A stretch of DNA of 46,985 nt from JAMXLO01 sp035492535 (GTDB lineage Bacteria > Pseudomonadota > Alphaproteobacteria > Acetobacterales > Acetobacteraceae): assembly GCA_035492535.1 (NCBI GenBank), contig DATJJM010000048.1, forward strand, positions 1 through 46,985, read 5' to 3'. Position numbers and translations under genes: made by a program. Numbering within the stretch: the first letter of the stretch is position 1; every line of letters starts with the position of its first letter. Of the stretch, positions 19,262-28,668 are shown in pieces. A model generated the notes under the pieces. The model did not search any database and had not been told where the DNA came from. It was given only the letters and a program-made list of their open reading frames with translations.

Positions 19262-21070
19262 TTACTCTTCGCCGATCACGGCAACTCTCGCAGGTTGCAT
19301 CCGTGCCTCAAGGGACGTGCAACGCGTCCCATCGGCCAGAAGGGCAACCACTTCGTCCTCTGGCAAGGCGCGACCAAAGAGCCATCCCTGGCCAACATCG
19401 CAGCCGATCCCGCGCAGAGCATCGGCCTGACCCTGCTCCTCAACGCCTTCGGCTACCGTCAGGAGTCCAAGCGTGTGCCCCAGGCCCACCACCGCCGAGA
19501 CGATCTTCCAGCTGTCCGTCGCCTCCGACATCTCCTGGATGAACCGCGCATCGATCTTGATCTTGTCGAATGGCAGCGCCTGGAGATGGGCAAGGCTGGA
19601 ATAGCCCGTACCGAAATCGTCGATCGCCAGCCGTACGCCAATGGCCTTCAGCTCGAGTAAAACATCGCGCGCCAGCTTGAAGTCGGTGACAAGCGTGCTT
19701 TCCGTGAGTTCGAGCTCAAGCCGCTGTGCTGCCAGCCCGGACTCAGCCAATGCCGCGCACACAGCGCCGGGCAGTCTTCGGTCCCGCAGTTGCAACGGCG
19801 AGACATTGATCGCCAGCACGATGTTGTCCGGCCAGGTCGCCGCGGCGCGACAGCCTCTGCGCATGAGGCGCTCCGTCATCGCCACGACCAATCCGGCATC
19901 CTCGGCGACAGGGATGAACTCAGCCGGGGGCACAAACCCCCGTGTCGCATGCCGCCAACGTGCGAGCATTTCAAAACTGACGATCAGGCCCGAGGCAAAG
20001 TCGATCTGTGGCTCGAAAAACGGAATGATGTCGTCATTGGCGATGGCAGCCCGCAGGTCTTCCTCGAGCAAGGCCCGCTCGCGGATCCGCTCATCCATTT
20101 CAGTCTCGAAGAACCGGAATGAGCTGCCACCCTCTGCTTTCGCCCGATACATCGCCAGCTCGGCGCGCCGCATCAGCGTTTCCGCGTCTTTCCCGTCGGC
20201 GGGCGCCAGCGCTATGCCGATACTCAGGTCAACCGTCGCATGGAGTGCCGCGAGTTCGACAGGTTCAACGGCCGCGGCAATCAATCGCCTGGCAACACGC
20301 GCCGCGTCTTCTGCCGGATCCATGCCTCGCGTCATGGCAACAATCGCGAACTCATCGCCGCCCAGGCGAGCGATCACATCAACCTCGCGGATGGTACTGC
20401 GCAGGCGTTCTGCCACAGCCTGCAGCAGGTGGTCGCCTGCCGCATGGCCATGCAGATCGTTGATCAGCTTGAAGCGATCGAGATCCAGCACATACAGCGC
20501 GAAACTGCCACCATCTCGCCGTAGCCGGCCGAACGCCATGTTGAGGCATTCCCCAAGCCGGCAGCGGCTGGCCAATCCCGTCAGCGCGTCATGGCTGGCC
20601 GTATGTAATAGCGCCTCTTCCGCCTCCTCGCGGCGAGCCAGTTCGCGCTCCAGTGCAGCCTGCGACCGCCCGATGAAGTGATACGATATGCCAAGCACCA
20701 GGGGCGCCAATGCCACGACAAACTGTACCCGGTTCGTGAGGAACAACGCCGCGACAGTATCCGCCGAGAGCGGCACTGCGTTCGAATACAGGTCAACTGC
20801 GAGAGCAATGAGCGGGAAGCAACAACCGAACAGAACGCCAAAGAGGGTGAATTTGAGTGTGGTGAGATGCCATTGGCTGAAAATCGGATTGTCAGCCAAA
20901 TCCTCGGCAGCCCGGCCGCTGTGGTGGTCGTACCTCACGGACAGACCGTTGCCGGTCGTCGCGTCGAAACCACGTCCATCCCCCTTCGCGCAAAAGAACA
21001 GGGACGCGTGATAGCGCGGGAAGTTTGAAATAGTGTTGATGATGCATCGCCTCGCGACCGCCGGCACCAT
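19262..21070 (-). CDS. Bifunctional diguanylate cyclase/phosphodiesterase (GGDEF-EAL)
   Basis: A 602-residue membrane signalling protein that makes and/or breaks c-di-GMP. Two membrane helices lie near residues 74-97 and 108-133, then a short coiled coil (ERELARREEAEEALLHTA), a GGDEF domain (about 160-320) with intact RLGGDEF and the inhibitory RxxD site five residues before it, and an EAL domain (345-590). The EAL signature is FEMLARW; the metal and catalytic residues NVSPLQL, ELTEST, DDFGTG, KIDARF and VAEGVEE are all present, so both activities look possible. I start at the ATG at 21070; a TTG one codon earlier and a GTG near 20938 are alternatives, none with a ribosome site. Confidence 0.9.
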   Translation of the reverse strand: MVPAVARRCIINTISNFPRYHASLFFCAKGDGRGFDATTGNGLSVRYDHHSGRAAEDLADNPIFSQWHLTTLKFTLFGVLFGCCFPLIALAVDLYSNAVPLSADTVAALFLTNRVQFVVALAPLVLGISYHFIGRSQAALERELARREEAEEALLHTASHDALTGLASRCRLGECLNMAFGRLRRDGGSFALYVLDLDRFKLINDLHGHAAGDHLLQAVAERLRSTIREVDVIARLGGDEFAIVAMTRGMDPAEDAARVARRLIAAAVEPVELAALHATVDLSIGIALAPADGKDAETLMRRAELAMYRAKAEGGSSFRFFETEMDERIRERALLEEDLRAAIANDDIIPFFEPQIDFASGLIVSFEMLARWRHATRGFVPPAEFIPVAEDAGLVVAMTERLMRRGCRAAATWPDNIVLAINVSPLQLRDRRLPGAVCAALAESGLAAQRLELELTESTLVTDFKLARDVLLELKAIGVRLAIDDFGTGYSSLAHLQALPFDKIKIDARFIQEMSEATDSWKIVSAVVGLGHTLGLLTVAEGVEEQGQADALRGIGCDVGQGWLFGRALPEDEVVALLADGTRCTSLEARMQPARVAVIGEE

Positions 21071-21330
21071 CAATGATCACGTCTGAAAAAGCCTGGTCAT
21101 GCGTGCGTCCATGCTCATGCATGCAAACGCCTTGACTGCACCGCACGAGACGCGGCGATCAGCCCGCGCAGCCCGGTCCGGCGCGGACACCGAACGATCT
21201 ACCAAAGGCCGACCGGAACGCACCCCTCAGGGACGCGCGCCGCCATCGGCCTCCGCTGATCTTCGCAGTTGACCCAGAGCGTCTGCTGGCCTACCTGCAA
21301 CTGCGAATGCTTCGCATCTAGGGATCGAAG

Positions 21331-22170
21331 ATGCTCGCCAGCCTTGTCATCGTGTTCCGGGAAGTCATCGAGGCCGGTCTGATCGTCGGCATCGTGCTGG
21401 CGGCAACACGCAGCGTGCCGCGCCGTGGGCTCTGGATCTCGTTCGGCGTCATCGGCGGCACCCTGGGTGCCTGCGTCGTCGCCGCCTTCGCCGGTGAGCT
21501 CGGCTCGCTGTTCAACGGCTCCGGCCAGGAGCTGTTCAACGCCGCGATCCTGCTGGTCGCCGTCGGCATGCTGACCTGGCACAACACCTGGATGGCGAGC
21601 CACGGCAGGGAGCTTGCCCGCGAGGTGCGCGCGATCGGCAGCGCGGTGGCCGCCGGTGATCGCCCTCTCACCGCCCTCGCCGTCGTCGTCGGCGTCGCCG
21701 TGCTGCGCGAAGGCTCCGAGGTCGTGCTGTTCCTCTACGGCATCTTCGCCGCCGGCAGCACATCGGTCTCGGACATGGTCGCCGGCGGCGCTGGCGGTAT
21801 CGTGCTCGGCGCAGCCTTGTCCGCGCTGATCTATCTCGGCCTCCTCGCCGTCCCCGCCCATCGCCTGTTCGCCGTGACCACCAGCCTGATCACCCTGCTC
21901 GCCGCAGGCCTCGCTGCCCAGGCCGTCTTCTTCCTGCAACAGGCCAACTACTTCCAGGGCATGGCCTCGCCGCTATGGGACACGTCATGGCTGTTGAATG
22001 ACGGCAGCCTGTTCGGCCGGCTGCTCCATACGCTTGTCGGCTACACCGCCACGCCCGATGGCGCCCAGTTGCTCGCCTATGGACTGGTCGTCGCTTTCAT
22101 GCTCGCCTTGATGCGGGTCGCGCGCGGCCGGGCCGCCCCCTCTCACCAGCCGGTGCGCTCGTCCCCCTGA
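21331..22170 (+). CDS. FTR1-family iron permease
   Basis: A 279-residue protein with seven hydrophobic segments. The two family signatures are REVIEAGLIVGIVLA at residues 10-24 (REGLE-type) and REGSEVVLFLYGIF near 129. FTR1 proteins move iron through the inner membrane, in bacteria often with a periplasmic EfeO/EfeB or P19-like partner; none is present here, so it may act alone or with unlinked genes. It is 13 bases upstream of the alcohol dehydrogenase on the same strand and could share its transcript. Confidence 0.88.
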   Translation: MLASLVIVFREVIEAGLIVGIVLAATRSVPRRGLWISFGVIGGTLGACVVAAFAGELGSLFNGSGQELFNAAILLVAVGMLTWHNTWMASHGRELAREVRAIGSAVAAGDRPLTALAVVVGVAVLREGSEVVLFLYGIFAAGSTSVSDMVAGGAGGIVLGAALSALIYLGLLAVPAHRLFAVTTSLITLLAAGLAAQAVFFLQQANYFQGMASPLWDTSWLLNDGSLFGRLLHTLVGYTATPDGAQLLAYGLVVAFMLALMRVARGRAAPSHQPVRSSP

Positions 22171-22183
22171 CCAGAGGGACGTC

Positions 22184-23284
22184 ATGCCGAAAGCACGCGC
22201 CGCGGTCCTGCGGCAGACCGGGACGCCGATGACAATCGAGACGGTCGAGGTGGGCCCCGTCGCTCCCGGCGACGTGCTTGTCCGCATCCGCGCCGCCAGC
22301 CTGTGTCATACCGACCTGGAAGCCATCGAAGGGTCACTGGCCGTGCAGCTCCCCGCTGTCCTCGGCCACGAGGCCGCAGGCGAGATCGCTGAACTCGGAG
22401 TAGGCGTCACTGACCACGCGATCGGCGATCGCGTGGTGCTCTCCTGGAACCCGCATTGCGGGCGCTGTTTCTACTGCGAACGCGCACAGCCTATCCTCTG
22501 TCGCGAGTTCCTCGCCAACGGCCCCAAGGGGTTCCATTTCGACGGCAGGCCGCGCCTGACCTGCGACGGCGCACCGATGCACCAACTCATGTACCTCGGT
22601 GGCTTTTCCGAATACTGCGTCGTGCCGGCGCAGAGCGCGATCCGCGTGCCCGAATCAATGCCGTTCGACTGCGCCGCCCTGCTCGGCTGCGGCGTGATGA
22701 CCGGCGCCGGCGCCGCCACCCGCATCGCGGACCTCCGCTGGGGCGCCGTGGCGATGGTGATCGGCGGCGGCGCCGTCGGCCTGTCCGCGGTCCAGGGCTG
22801 CCGCCTCGCCGGCGCCACCTCGATCATCGCGGTCGATCCCAACCCTGCGCGCCGCCAGCTCGCTCAGGCCATCGGCGCCACCCATGCCTGCGAACCGGCC
22901 GAGGCCCCTGCCCTCGCCCGCACCCTCACCGAAACCCGCGGCGCCGACGTCGTGATCGAAGCCGCCGGCCGCCCCGAGACCTTCCGCCTGTCGATGGAAA
23001 CCGTGCGCCCCGGCGGCCAGGTCGTCTGGCTCGGCAAGACCGGCGTGAACGAGGACGTCGCCTTCCGCTGGGGCAGCCTGATGCAGGAGAAGCGCATCAC
23101 CCGCAGCTCCTACGGCGGCGCGAAACCCGCCCAGGACTTCCCGCTGCTCGCCCGCGCCTATCTAGACGGCACGCTGAAGCTCGACGAGATGATCTCCACC
23201 CGCATTCCGCTCACAGCGATCAACGAAGGTTTCGCCGCCCTCAAGCGCGGCGAGACCGTCCGCAGCGTGATCATGTTCCCATGA
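22184..23284 (+). CDS. Zinc-dependent alcohol dehydrogenase
   Basis: A 366-residue medium-chain dehydrogenase. Catalytic zinc ligands are C41 (SLCHTD) and H62/E63 (GHEAAGE); the structural zinc cysteines are C92, C95, C98 and C106. The Rossmann motif GGGAVGLSAVQG begins near residue 188 and is followed by an acidic residue in VDPNPARR, pointing to NAD. It looks closest to class III/benzyl or aryl alcohol dehydrogenase-like enzymes. Start ATG has AGAGGGA before it. Its stop overlaps the start of the next small gene (ATGA), so they are translationally coupled. Confidence 0.92.
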   Translation: MPKARAAVLRQTGTPMTIETVEVGPVAPGDVLVRIRAASLCHTDLEAIEGSLAVQLPAVLGHEAAGEIAELGVGVTDHAIGDRVVLSWNPHCGRCFYCERAQPILCREFLANGPKGFHFDGRPRLTCDGAPMHQLMYLGGFSEYCVVPAQSAIRVPESMPFDCAALLGCGVMTGAGAATRIADLRWGAVAMVIGGGAVGLSAVQGCRLAGATSIIAVDPNPARRQLAQAIGATHACEPAEAPALARTLTETRGADVVIEAAGRPETFRLSMETVRPGGQVVWLGKTGVNEDVAFRWGSLMQEKRITRSSYGGAKPAQDFPLLARAYLDGTLKLDEMISTRIPLTAINEGFAALKRGETVRSVIMFP

Positions 23285-23562
23285 AAATCTACGAAGGCGG
23301 CCGCAGCCTCGATGGCGCCGTCGTCACCGTGGACGGCGCTCCCCTCAACCCGCGCTTCGATCTGCGCCGGTTCAGCAAGATGGGCTTCGAGTGGACCTAC
23401 GAAGGCGACGGCCCGCGCCAGCTAGCCCTGGCACTCCTGGCCGACCATCTCGGCGATCCGCAACGCGCGCTCGCCCTCACCGAAGACTTCATGCGCAACG
23501 TCGTTGCCGAACTCGACAACGCCTGGCGCCTCACCAGTGACGACATCGACGCCGCACTCTGA
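23281..23562 (+). CDS. DUF6166-like protein
   Basis: A 93-residue cytosolic protein starting at the ATGA overlap with the dehydrogenase stop. It matches the DUF6166 pattern: an N-terminal YEGGRSLDGAVVTVDGAPL, then LDLRxxS and GFEWTYEGDGPRQLALALLA, ending with a WRLTSDDIDAAL tail. The function is unknown. Coupling to the dehydrogenase may be incidental. Confidence 0.75.
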   Translation: MKIYEGGRSLDGAVVTVDGAPLNPRFDLRRFSKMGFEWTYEGDGPRQLALALLADHLGDPQRALALTEDFMRNVVAELDNAWRLTSDDIDAAL

Positions 23563-23566
23563 CTCA

Positions 23567-23620
23567 CCTCCCCCCTTGCGGGGGAGGTCGCGGCGCGCAG
23601 CGACGCGGGAGAGGGGGGAG
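23567..23620. repeat. C/G-rich palindromic intergenic repeat, copy 2
   Basis: CCTCCCCC (23567-23574) pairs with GGGGGAGG (23580-23587) around a short loop; a second G-rich arm follows to 23620. It lies between two convergent genes, where it could stop transcription from both sides. It is related to the copy at 3824. Confidence 0.65.
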
Positions 23621-23624
23621 CCGC

Positions 23625-24080
23625 CTAATCGAACGCCAGCCCCATCGTCTCCGCCACCAGTGCCGGGCGCGTCGAACCTTCCACCTCGATCTGGTTCTCG
23701 AACGTCATCCGCACGCCGCCCTCGATATCTTCGACATTCTTCAGTGTCTGGTGCAGCCGTACGTGCGATCCTGCGGGCACCGGCGCCGTGAACCGCACCT
23801 TGTTCGATCCGTAATTGATCCCGCGCGACCGCTTCCTGATGGTCAGCACGTTGTGCGACAGCCGAGGCAGCAGCGACAGCGTCAGATAACCGTGCGCAAT
23901 CGTCTTCCCGCCCGGCATCTCGCGCTTCGCACGTTCCACATCGACATGGATCCACTGATGATCGCCGGTCGCCTCGGCAAACTTGTCGATCATCACCTGA
24001 TCGACCAGCACCCATTCACTGGTGCCAATCTGCCTGCCGATGAACCCCTTCATGTCGGCCGGGCGTTCCACTTCCAGCAT
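23625..24080 (-). CDS. MaoC-family (R)-enoyl-CoA hydratase-like protein
   Basis: A 151-residue single hot-dog domain. The catalytic Asp-His pair lies in FAEATGDHQWIHVD (about residues 34-47), followed by KREMPGGKTIAHGYLTLSLL, which is the usual MaoC continuation. Enzymes of this type hydrate 2-enoyl-CoA to (R)-3-hydroxyacyl-CoA, feeding beta-oxidation or polyhydroxyalkanoate synthesis. A PhaR-type regulator is encoded at 32848, and acyl-CoA genes follow at 26199, so an acyl-CoA role is likely. Divergent from the desaturase-family gene at 24163. Confidence 0.9.
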   Translation of the reverse strand: MLEVERPADMKGFIGRQIGTSEWVLVDQVMIDKFAEATGDHQWIHVDVERAKREMPGGKTIAHGYLTLSLLPRLSHNVLTIRKRSRGINYGSNKVRFTAPVPAGSHVRLHQTLKNVEDIEGGVRMTFENQIEVEGSTRPALVAETMGLAFD

Positions 24081-24162
24081 CGCTTCCTCTTGTCCCTATT
24101 TGACCTTCCGTCCTATCACTGACCGGGCCAGGAGGAAATCGCCCGCCAGGAGGAATCGCTCG

Positions 24163-24945
24163 ATGGACACGCAGAAGATGTCGCAGCGGCAGGCAGCATT
24201 CCGCGCCGACTTTCGCACCCGCATCGCCCCGGCTTATTGGGGCTGGGTCCATGTCGCGTTGATCTACGCGCTCGGCTTCGCGGCCATCTGGTACTGCGCG
24301 CGACAGATCTCCCAGCCGGCCTGGTACGAATTCCTGGTGATCCCCGTCGCCTTCTGCATCTCCAATGCGTTCGAGTGGTGGATCCACCGCTACGTCATGC
24401 ACCGCCCGGTGAAGGGCTTCATGGGTATCTACAAACGCCACACCCTGGCACACCACCAGTTCTTCACCCATCTGGAACCCACGATCGACAATACCCGCGA
24501 CTTCCGCATCGTCTTCTTCCCACCCTACGCGCTGGTCGCGTTCATGGCGCTGTCGCTGTTCCCGGCCGCCATCCTCGGCCTGGTCGGCCTGCCCAACGCC
24601 GCATGGCTGCTGCTGATCACCAATGTCGGCCTCTACCTGAACTACGAGCTGTTCCACTACTGCTGCCATGTGAAGGACGACAGCGTCGTGCGTCACATTC
24701 CGCTGGTGAACTCGATCCGCCGCCATCACATCGCACACCACAACACGGCGCTGATGATGGAGCGCAACTTCAACCTGACCTATCCGATCGCCGACTGGTT
24801 CTTCGGCACGTCCGATCTGCGCTGCGGTCTGCTCCAGCACATCTTCAACGGCTACGCGACACGCTTCGTCCGCCAAGACCTGAAGCGGGTGCGCAACACC
24901 AGCGACGATCCGCGTGTCGGCCATGTGCAGGTCGCCGCGGAATGA
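24163..24945 (+). CDS. Sterol desaturase/fatty acid hydroxylase family protein
   Basis: A 260-residue membrane protein from the ATG at 24163, with AGGAGG eight bases upstream (a longer upstream frame is rejected). It has four or so membrane segments and the histidine boxes of the superfamily: HRYVMH, HTLAHHQFFTH, HYCCHV, then HHIAHHN. The short form with these spacings is like bacterial fatty acid hydroxylases. The product substrate is unknown. It overlaps by ATGA with a small membrane protein gene downstream. Confidence 0.87.
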   Translation: MDTQKMSQRQAAFRADFRTRIAPAYWGWVHVALIYALGFAAIWYCARQISQPAWYEFLVIPVAFCISNAFEWWIHRYVMHRPVKGFMGIYKRHTLAHHQFFTHLEPTIDNTRDFRIVFFPPYALVAFMALSLFPAAILGLVGLPNAAWLLLITNVGLYLNYELFHYCCHVKDDSVVRHIPLVNSIRRHHIAHHNTALMMERNFNLTYPIADWFFGTSDLRCGLLQHIFNGYATRFVRQDLKRVRNTSDDPRVGHVQVAAE

Positions 24946-25130
24946 GCGCCCGCACCAGTATCAAGCAAGGCAAGTCCAGCCTCATCGGCGGCATCGCAGT
25001 CGGCGTCGCGGTGCTGGTCCTCTGGACGGCAATCGCGCACGAACTCGCCGCGGACGGAATCGTCACCGTCGCACTCGGCGTTCTCGTGGCGGCAGCCATC
25101 GCGACATGGATCAGGATGGCCGACCTGTAG
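24942..25130 (+). CDS. Small two-helix membrane protein (62 aa)
   Basis: ATGA overlap with the hydroxylase stop; TAG at the end. Two hydrophobic segments (LIGGIAVGVAVLVLWTAIAH and GIVTVALGVLVAAAIATW) with a basic N-terminus. No family recognised. Translational coupling suggests it could be an accessory subunit of the hydroxylase, but this is inference. Confidence 0.55.
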   Translation: MSARTSIKQGKSSLIGGIAVGVAVLVLWTAIAHELAADGIVTVALGVLVAAAIATWIRMADL

Positions 25131-25144
25131 CCCCTCGCCGCCGT

Positions 25145-25174
25145 GTCATTGCGAGGAGCGCAGCGACGAAGCAA
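25145..25174. repeat. Dispersed CATTGCGAGGAGCG-type repeat
   Basis: The sequence GTCATTGCGAGGAGCGCAGC followed by GACGAAGCAA is a widespread intergenic repeat unit found in many proteobacterial genomes. It lies directly before the LLM gene and explains the artificial upstream extension of that frame. Confidence 0.6.
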
Positions 25175-25211
25175 CCTCGCTCCAGGATCGCACCCAACAG
25201 CAGGCCCCCTC

Positions 25212-26186
25212 ATGCTCCCGCTCGACCCAAAGCTCCGCATCGGCATCCAGACCATCCACCGCCGCACCGAACCGGCCACCGCGCCCTGGCTGCCGCGTAT
25301 CGACGAACTCATAGACCTCGTCCAGCTCGTCGATCGCAGCGGATACGACTCCCTCTGGGTCGGCGACCACATCTCGTTCGCGGTCCCCATCCTCGACCCG
25401 CTCCTCCAGCTGGCCCAGGCCGCCATCGCCAGCCGTCGCCTCACCCTCGGCACCTCGGTGTATCTACTGCCGCTCCGCCACCCCGCGCCCGTCGCCAAAC
25501 AGGTCTCCACCCTCGACCACCTCACCGAAGGCCGCCTGATCTTCGGCGTCGGCGTCGGCGGCGAATTCCCCCGCGAATACGAAGTCTGCGGCATCCCCCG
25601 CAACGAACGAGGCGCCCGTCTCTCCGAAGCCATCCCGTTGCTCCGCCAATTCTGGAGCGGCGAGCCCGTCACTCACGCCGGCCACTTCTACGGCCCCTTC
25701 ACCGACATCCCCATGCGCCCACCCACGCGCCAGCCCGGCGGGCCGCCGATCTGGTGCGGCGGCCGCTCCGATGGCGCGCTGCGCCGCACCGGAAAACTTG
25801 CCGACGGCTGGCTCTCCTACGTCGTCACCCCCGAAATGTATAAGGCCGGCCTGGAGAAAATCGCCGCCGCCGCCGAAGGCCGCAACCTGGACAAATTCGG
25901 CACCGCCCACCTGCTTTTCACCCGCATCGACGACACCTACGAAGCCGCCCTAGACGCCGCCACCGAAACACTTAGCGTGCGCTACGCCATGGACTTCCGC
26001 CGCGCCGCACAGCGCTACTGCGCGCTCGGCCGCCCCGACCAGGTCGTCGAACGCATCCGCGAATTCCATGCCGCGGGCGTTCGCCATATCATGCTCGACC
26101 TGCTAGGCCCCTACGAACAACGCGACGATCAGATCGCGCGCTTTGCAGCCGAGGCAATGCCGCTGCTGCGCGATCTGACCCAATAA
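25212..26186 (+). CDS. LLM-class (luciferase-like) flavin-dependent oxidoreductase
   Basis: A 324-residue TIM-barrel flavoenzyme from the ATG at 25212; upstream in-frame codons are from the dispersed repeat. Typical segments are GYDSLWVGDHISF near residue 48, LTLGTSVYLLPLRHPAPVAK, GRLIFGVGVGGEFPREYEV and GGPPIWCGGRSDGALRRTGK. LLM proteins use FMN or F420 to oxygenate or oxidise organic substrates. It is the first gene of a plus-strand run ending with birA (gap 12 bases to the ligase), consistent with a catabolic operon. The exact reaction is unknown. Confidence 0.88.
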   Translation: MLPLDPKLRIGIQTIHRRTEPATAPWLPRIDELIDLVQLVDRSGYDSLWVGDHISFAVPILDPLLQLAQAAIASRRLTLGTSVYLLPLRHPAPVAKQVSTLDHLTEGRLIFGVGVGGEFPREYEVCGIPRNERGARLSEAIPLLRQFWSGEPVTHAGHFYGPFTDIPMRPPTRQPGGPPIWCGGRSDGALRRTGKLADGWLSYVVTPEMYKAGLEKIAAAAEGRNLDKFGTAHLLFTRIDDTYEAALDAATETLSVRYAMDFRRAAQRYCALGRPDQVVERIREFHAAGVRHIMLDLLGPYEQRDDQIARFAAEAMPLLRDLTQ

Positions 26187-26198
26187 AAGGAAACGTCC

Positions 26199-28295
26199 AT
26201 GCCGCGCGACCTGACCGCCATGCTGCGACCGCGCTCGATCGCATTGGTCGGCGCCACCGACCGCTCGCGCTGGTCGCAGAACACGTTCGACAACCTCATC
26301 AACCGTAAATACGCCGGCGCCGTCCACCTGATCAGCCGCCGAGGCGGCATCGTGCACGGCCGTCCCGCCGCCACCTCCTGCGTGACCCTTGGCGAACCGA
26401 TCGACCTCGCGCTGCTGATGGTCCCTCTCGCCGCCATCGACGAAGCATTCGCCGACCTCGCCGCCGCCAAGGTCCACAACGCGGTGATCCTCACCTCCGG
26501 CTTCGCCGAAACCGGCCACGACGGCGCACAGCTGCAATCGCACCTGTCAACGCTCGCGCGCCGGCACGACGTATCGCTGCTCGGCCCCAACTGCCTTGGC
26601 TTCGTCAACTTCATCGACAATGTCCCACTCTGGACCGGCGGCTTCCGCGCGCCAGGCAAGCCAGGTGGCATCGCCGTCGTCACGCAGAGCGGCGCCAACG
26701 GCAGCTTCATCTCCAGCCTCGCCGCGCAGCACGAGATCGGCCTGTCGCACATGGTCTCCACCGGCAACGAAGCCGACTTGGATTGCGCTGCCTTCATCGA
26801 ACACCTGATCGATCAACCGGAAGTCCGCGCCATCGCGCTGTTCGCCGAAACCATCCGCCACGCACCCAGTTTCGCCGCCGCCGCTCGTCGCGCCATCACC
26901 GCCGCCAAGCCGATCGTCGTGCTGAAGATCGGCCTGTCCGAAATCACCGCGCGTTCCGCCGCTGCGCACACCGGAGCCCTGGTCGGCGATGATCGCGTGT
27001 TCGACGGTGTCTGCCGCCAACTCGGCATCGTCCGCGTTGACTCGATCGAGGACCTGCTCTTCACCGCCGACGTCATCGCCCGCACCGGCGTGCTGAAACC
27101 CAACGGCCTCGCCGCGGTCTCCATCTCCGGTGGCGCCTGCGAAATCATCGCCGACCGCGCGCAAGTGCTGAATGTTCCTCTCCCGGAACTCTCCGCCAGC
27201 GCCACCGCCGAACTCCGAGCCGCACTGCCAAGCTTCGGCACACCGCACAATCCGCTTGACATCACCGGCGCCGGCGTCCTGCAACCCGACCTGTTCGAGC
27301 AAGGCCTGCGCATCCTCGGCAAACAGCCCGAATACTCCGTCCTGGCCTGTCTGTTCGACGTCCCCGTCTCCGCCGAACTGGCCACCGAATTCACCCGCAC
27401 CGCGCTAGGTCACATCGCCGCCGGCCTGCACGCCGCATCGATGCCCGCCTTCATGATCAGCCACACGACCAAGCCGGTCACCGATGTCGCCACCCAGATC
27501 ATCGAGGAGATCGGGCTCCCCTACATCAGCTGCGGCATACACCACGCCATGAACGCCCTGGGCGCCGCCTTCTGGTGGTCGGATCAGTACCGCCGCCTCG
27601 CAGACGTATCTGCAACCATCACGACAATTGCCGATGCAAAAGAACGTCCCACATCAGAACGCAACACCCTCGACTATCTGAAGTGCAGCGGTGTGCCGGT
27701 CGTACCCAACACCCTGGCGCGCGACGCGGACCAGGCGGTCACCGCGGCACGAGACATCGGCGGGCGCGTCGTCCTGAAGATCGCCTCCGACGACATCACC
27801 CACAAAAGCGACATCGGCGGTGTGATCCTGAATCTCGAAGGCGACGGCACCATCCGCGATGCCTTCCAGCGCATCATCGCCGCAGCTCCCACTACCGCCC
27901 GTGTCGATGGCGTGCTCGTCGCACCCATGCGCTCTGGCGGCTTGGAACTCTTCGTCGGCTGCACCCGCGATCCGCAATGGGGCCCGGTGATCGCCGTCGG
28001 TCTGGGCGGCGTATGGGTCGAAGTGCTCCAGGATGTCGCCCTCCGCCCACTCCCGATCGATGCCGCCGAAGTCAAACGCATGCTCACCGAACTCCGCGGC
28101 GCCAAGATGCTGGAAGGTATCCGAGGCATGCCCGCCGCCGACCTCGACACACTTGCCGCAGTCATCGCCCGCATCGGCGATGCCGCGGTAGCCCTGGGCG
28201 ATAATCTCGAAGCCCTCGAAGTGAACCCGCTCTGGGTACGCGGCAGCGACGTGGAGGCACTCGATGCACTGGCAGTCTGGATACGATCGGAATGA
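26199..28295 (+). CDS. NDP-forming acyl-CoA synthetase (acetyl-CoA synthetase family)
   Basis: The 698-residue protein has the order CoA-binding domain (residues 5-130, with ALVGATDR), two succinyl-CoA-ligase-like domains (up to about 450) with the catalytic histidine in AAAHTGALVGDD, and an ATP-grasp domain (about 480-698, with VLKIASDDITHKSDIGGV). These enzymes couple CoA thioester formation to ADP formation. In operons with acyl-CoA dehydrogenases they often activate unusual carboxylates. ATG at 26199 with AAAAGGA upstream. Substrate unknown. Confidence 0.92.
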   Translation: MPRDLTAMLRPRSIALVGATDRSRWSQNTFDNLINRKYAGAVHLISRRGGIVHGRPAATSCVTLGEPIDLALLMVPLAAIDEAFADLAAAKVHNAVILTSGFAETGHDGAQLQSHLSTLARRHDVSLLGPNCLGFVNFIDNVPLWTGGFRAPGKPGGIAVVTQSGANGSFISSLAAQHEIGLSHMVSTGNEADLDCAAFIEHLIDQPEVRAIALFAETIRHAPSFAAAARRAITAAKPIVVLKIGLSEITARSAAAHTGALVGDDRVFDGVCRQLGIVRVDSIEDLLFTADVIARTGVLKPNGLAAVSISGGACEIIADRAQVLNVPLPELSASATAELRAALPSFGTPHNPLDITGAGVLQPDLFEQGLRILGKQPEYSVLACLFDVPVSAELATEFTRTALGHIAAGLHAASMPAFMISHTTKPVTDVATQIIEEIGLPYISCGIHHAMNALGAAFWWSDQYRRLADVSATITTIADAKERPTSERNTLDYLKCSGVPVVPNTLARDADQAVTAARDIGGRVVLKIASDDITHKSDIGGVILNLEGDGTIRDAFQRIIAAAPTTARVDGVLVAPMRSGGLELFVGCTRDPQWGPVIAVGLGGVWVEVLQDVALRPLPIDAAEVKRMLTELRGAKMLEGIRGMPAADLDTLAAVIARIGDAAVALGDNLEALEVNPLWVRGSDVEALDALAVWIRSE

Positions 28296-28403
28296 AGACG
28301 TCACCGGCCCCCCTGCCGCGCGCCATTCAAATTTAGCTACACGCAGTATGGGAGTCAGGGTGATCGCATCCGGCAAATGGTGGCGGGTGTCGGCAAAGGA
28401 TTC

Positions 28404-28519
28404 AACACGGAGAGCACCGAGAACCACAGAGCGCCACGGAGTTAGCAGATGCAAGCTTCGCGCGAAGCGCCAAAAACCTACCTCTGTGGCCCTCTGTGCT
28501 CCTCGGCGTCCTCCGTGTT
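28404..28519. repeat. Long imperfect inverted repeat between operon segments
   Basis: The left arm starts AACACGGAGAGCACCGAG (28404-28440); the right arm ends CTCGGCGTCCTCCGTGTT (28481-28519) and matches the left arm on the opposite strand at roughly 80%. The 40-base loop contains its own palindrome GCTTCGCGCGAAGC. It lies in the 370-base gap between the acyl-CoA ligase and the first dehydrogenase and resembles mobile miniature elements of the ACGGAGAGCACAGAG type. Confidence 0.7.
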
Positions 28520-28668
28520 AAGAATCTTGCACTGCCGCCACAGGCACTGGCCCAGCCGATCGCCCCGGCCACGCAATCGGAGATCATGACCGCTTTGAAT
28601 GAGCCAATTTCGGACAGGCCTCGCCACACTGCTGGTCAGGAATGGCGCGAGGAGGAAAGAACCACACC

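Noticed and set aside
25143..25211. Longer N-terminus for the LLM oxidoreductase (MSLRGAQRRSNLAPG...)
   Set aside because: That stretch is the translation of a dispersed intergenic repeat; such a peptide is a well-known annotation artefact.
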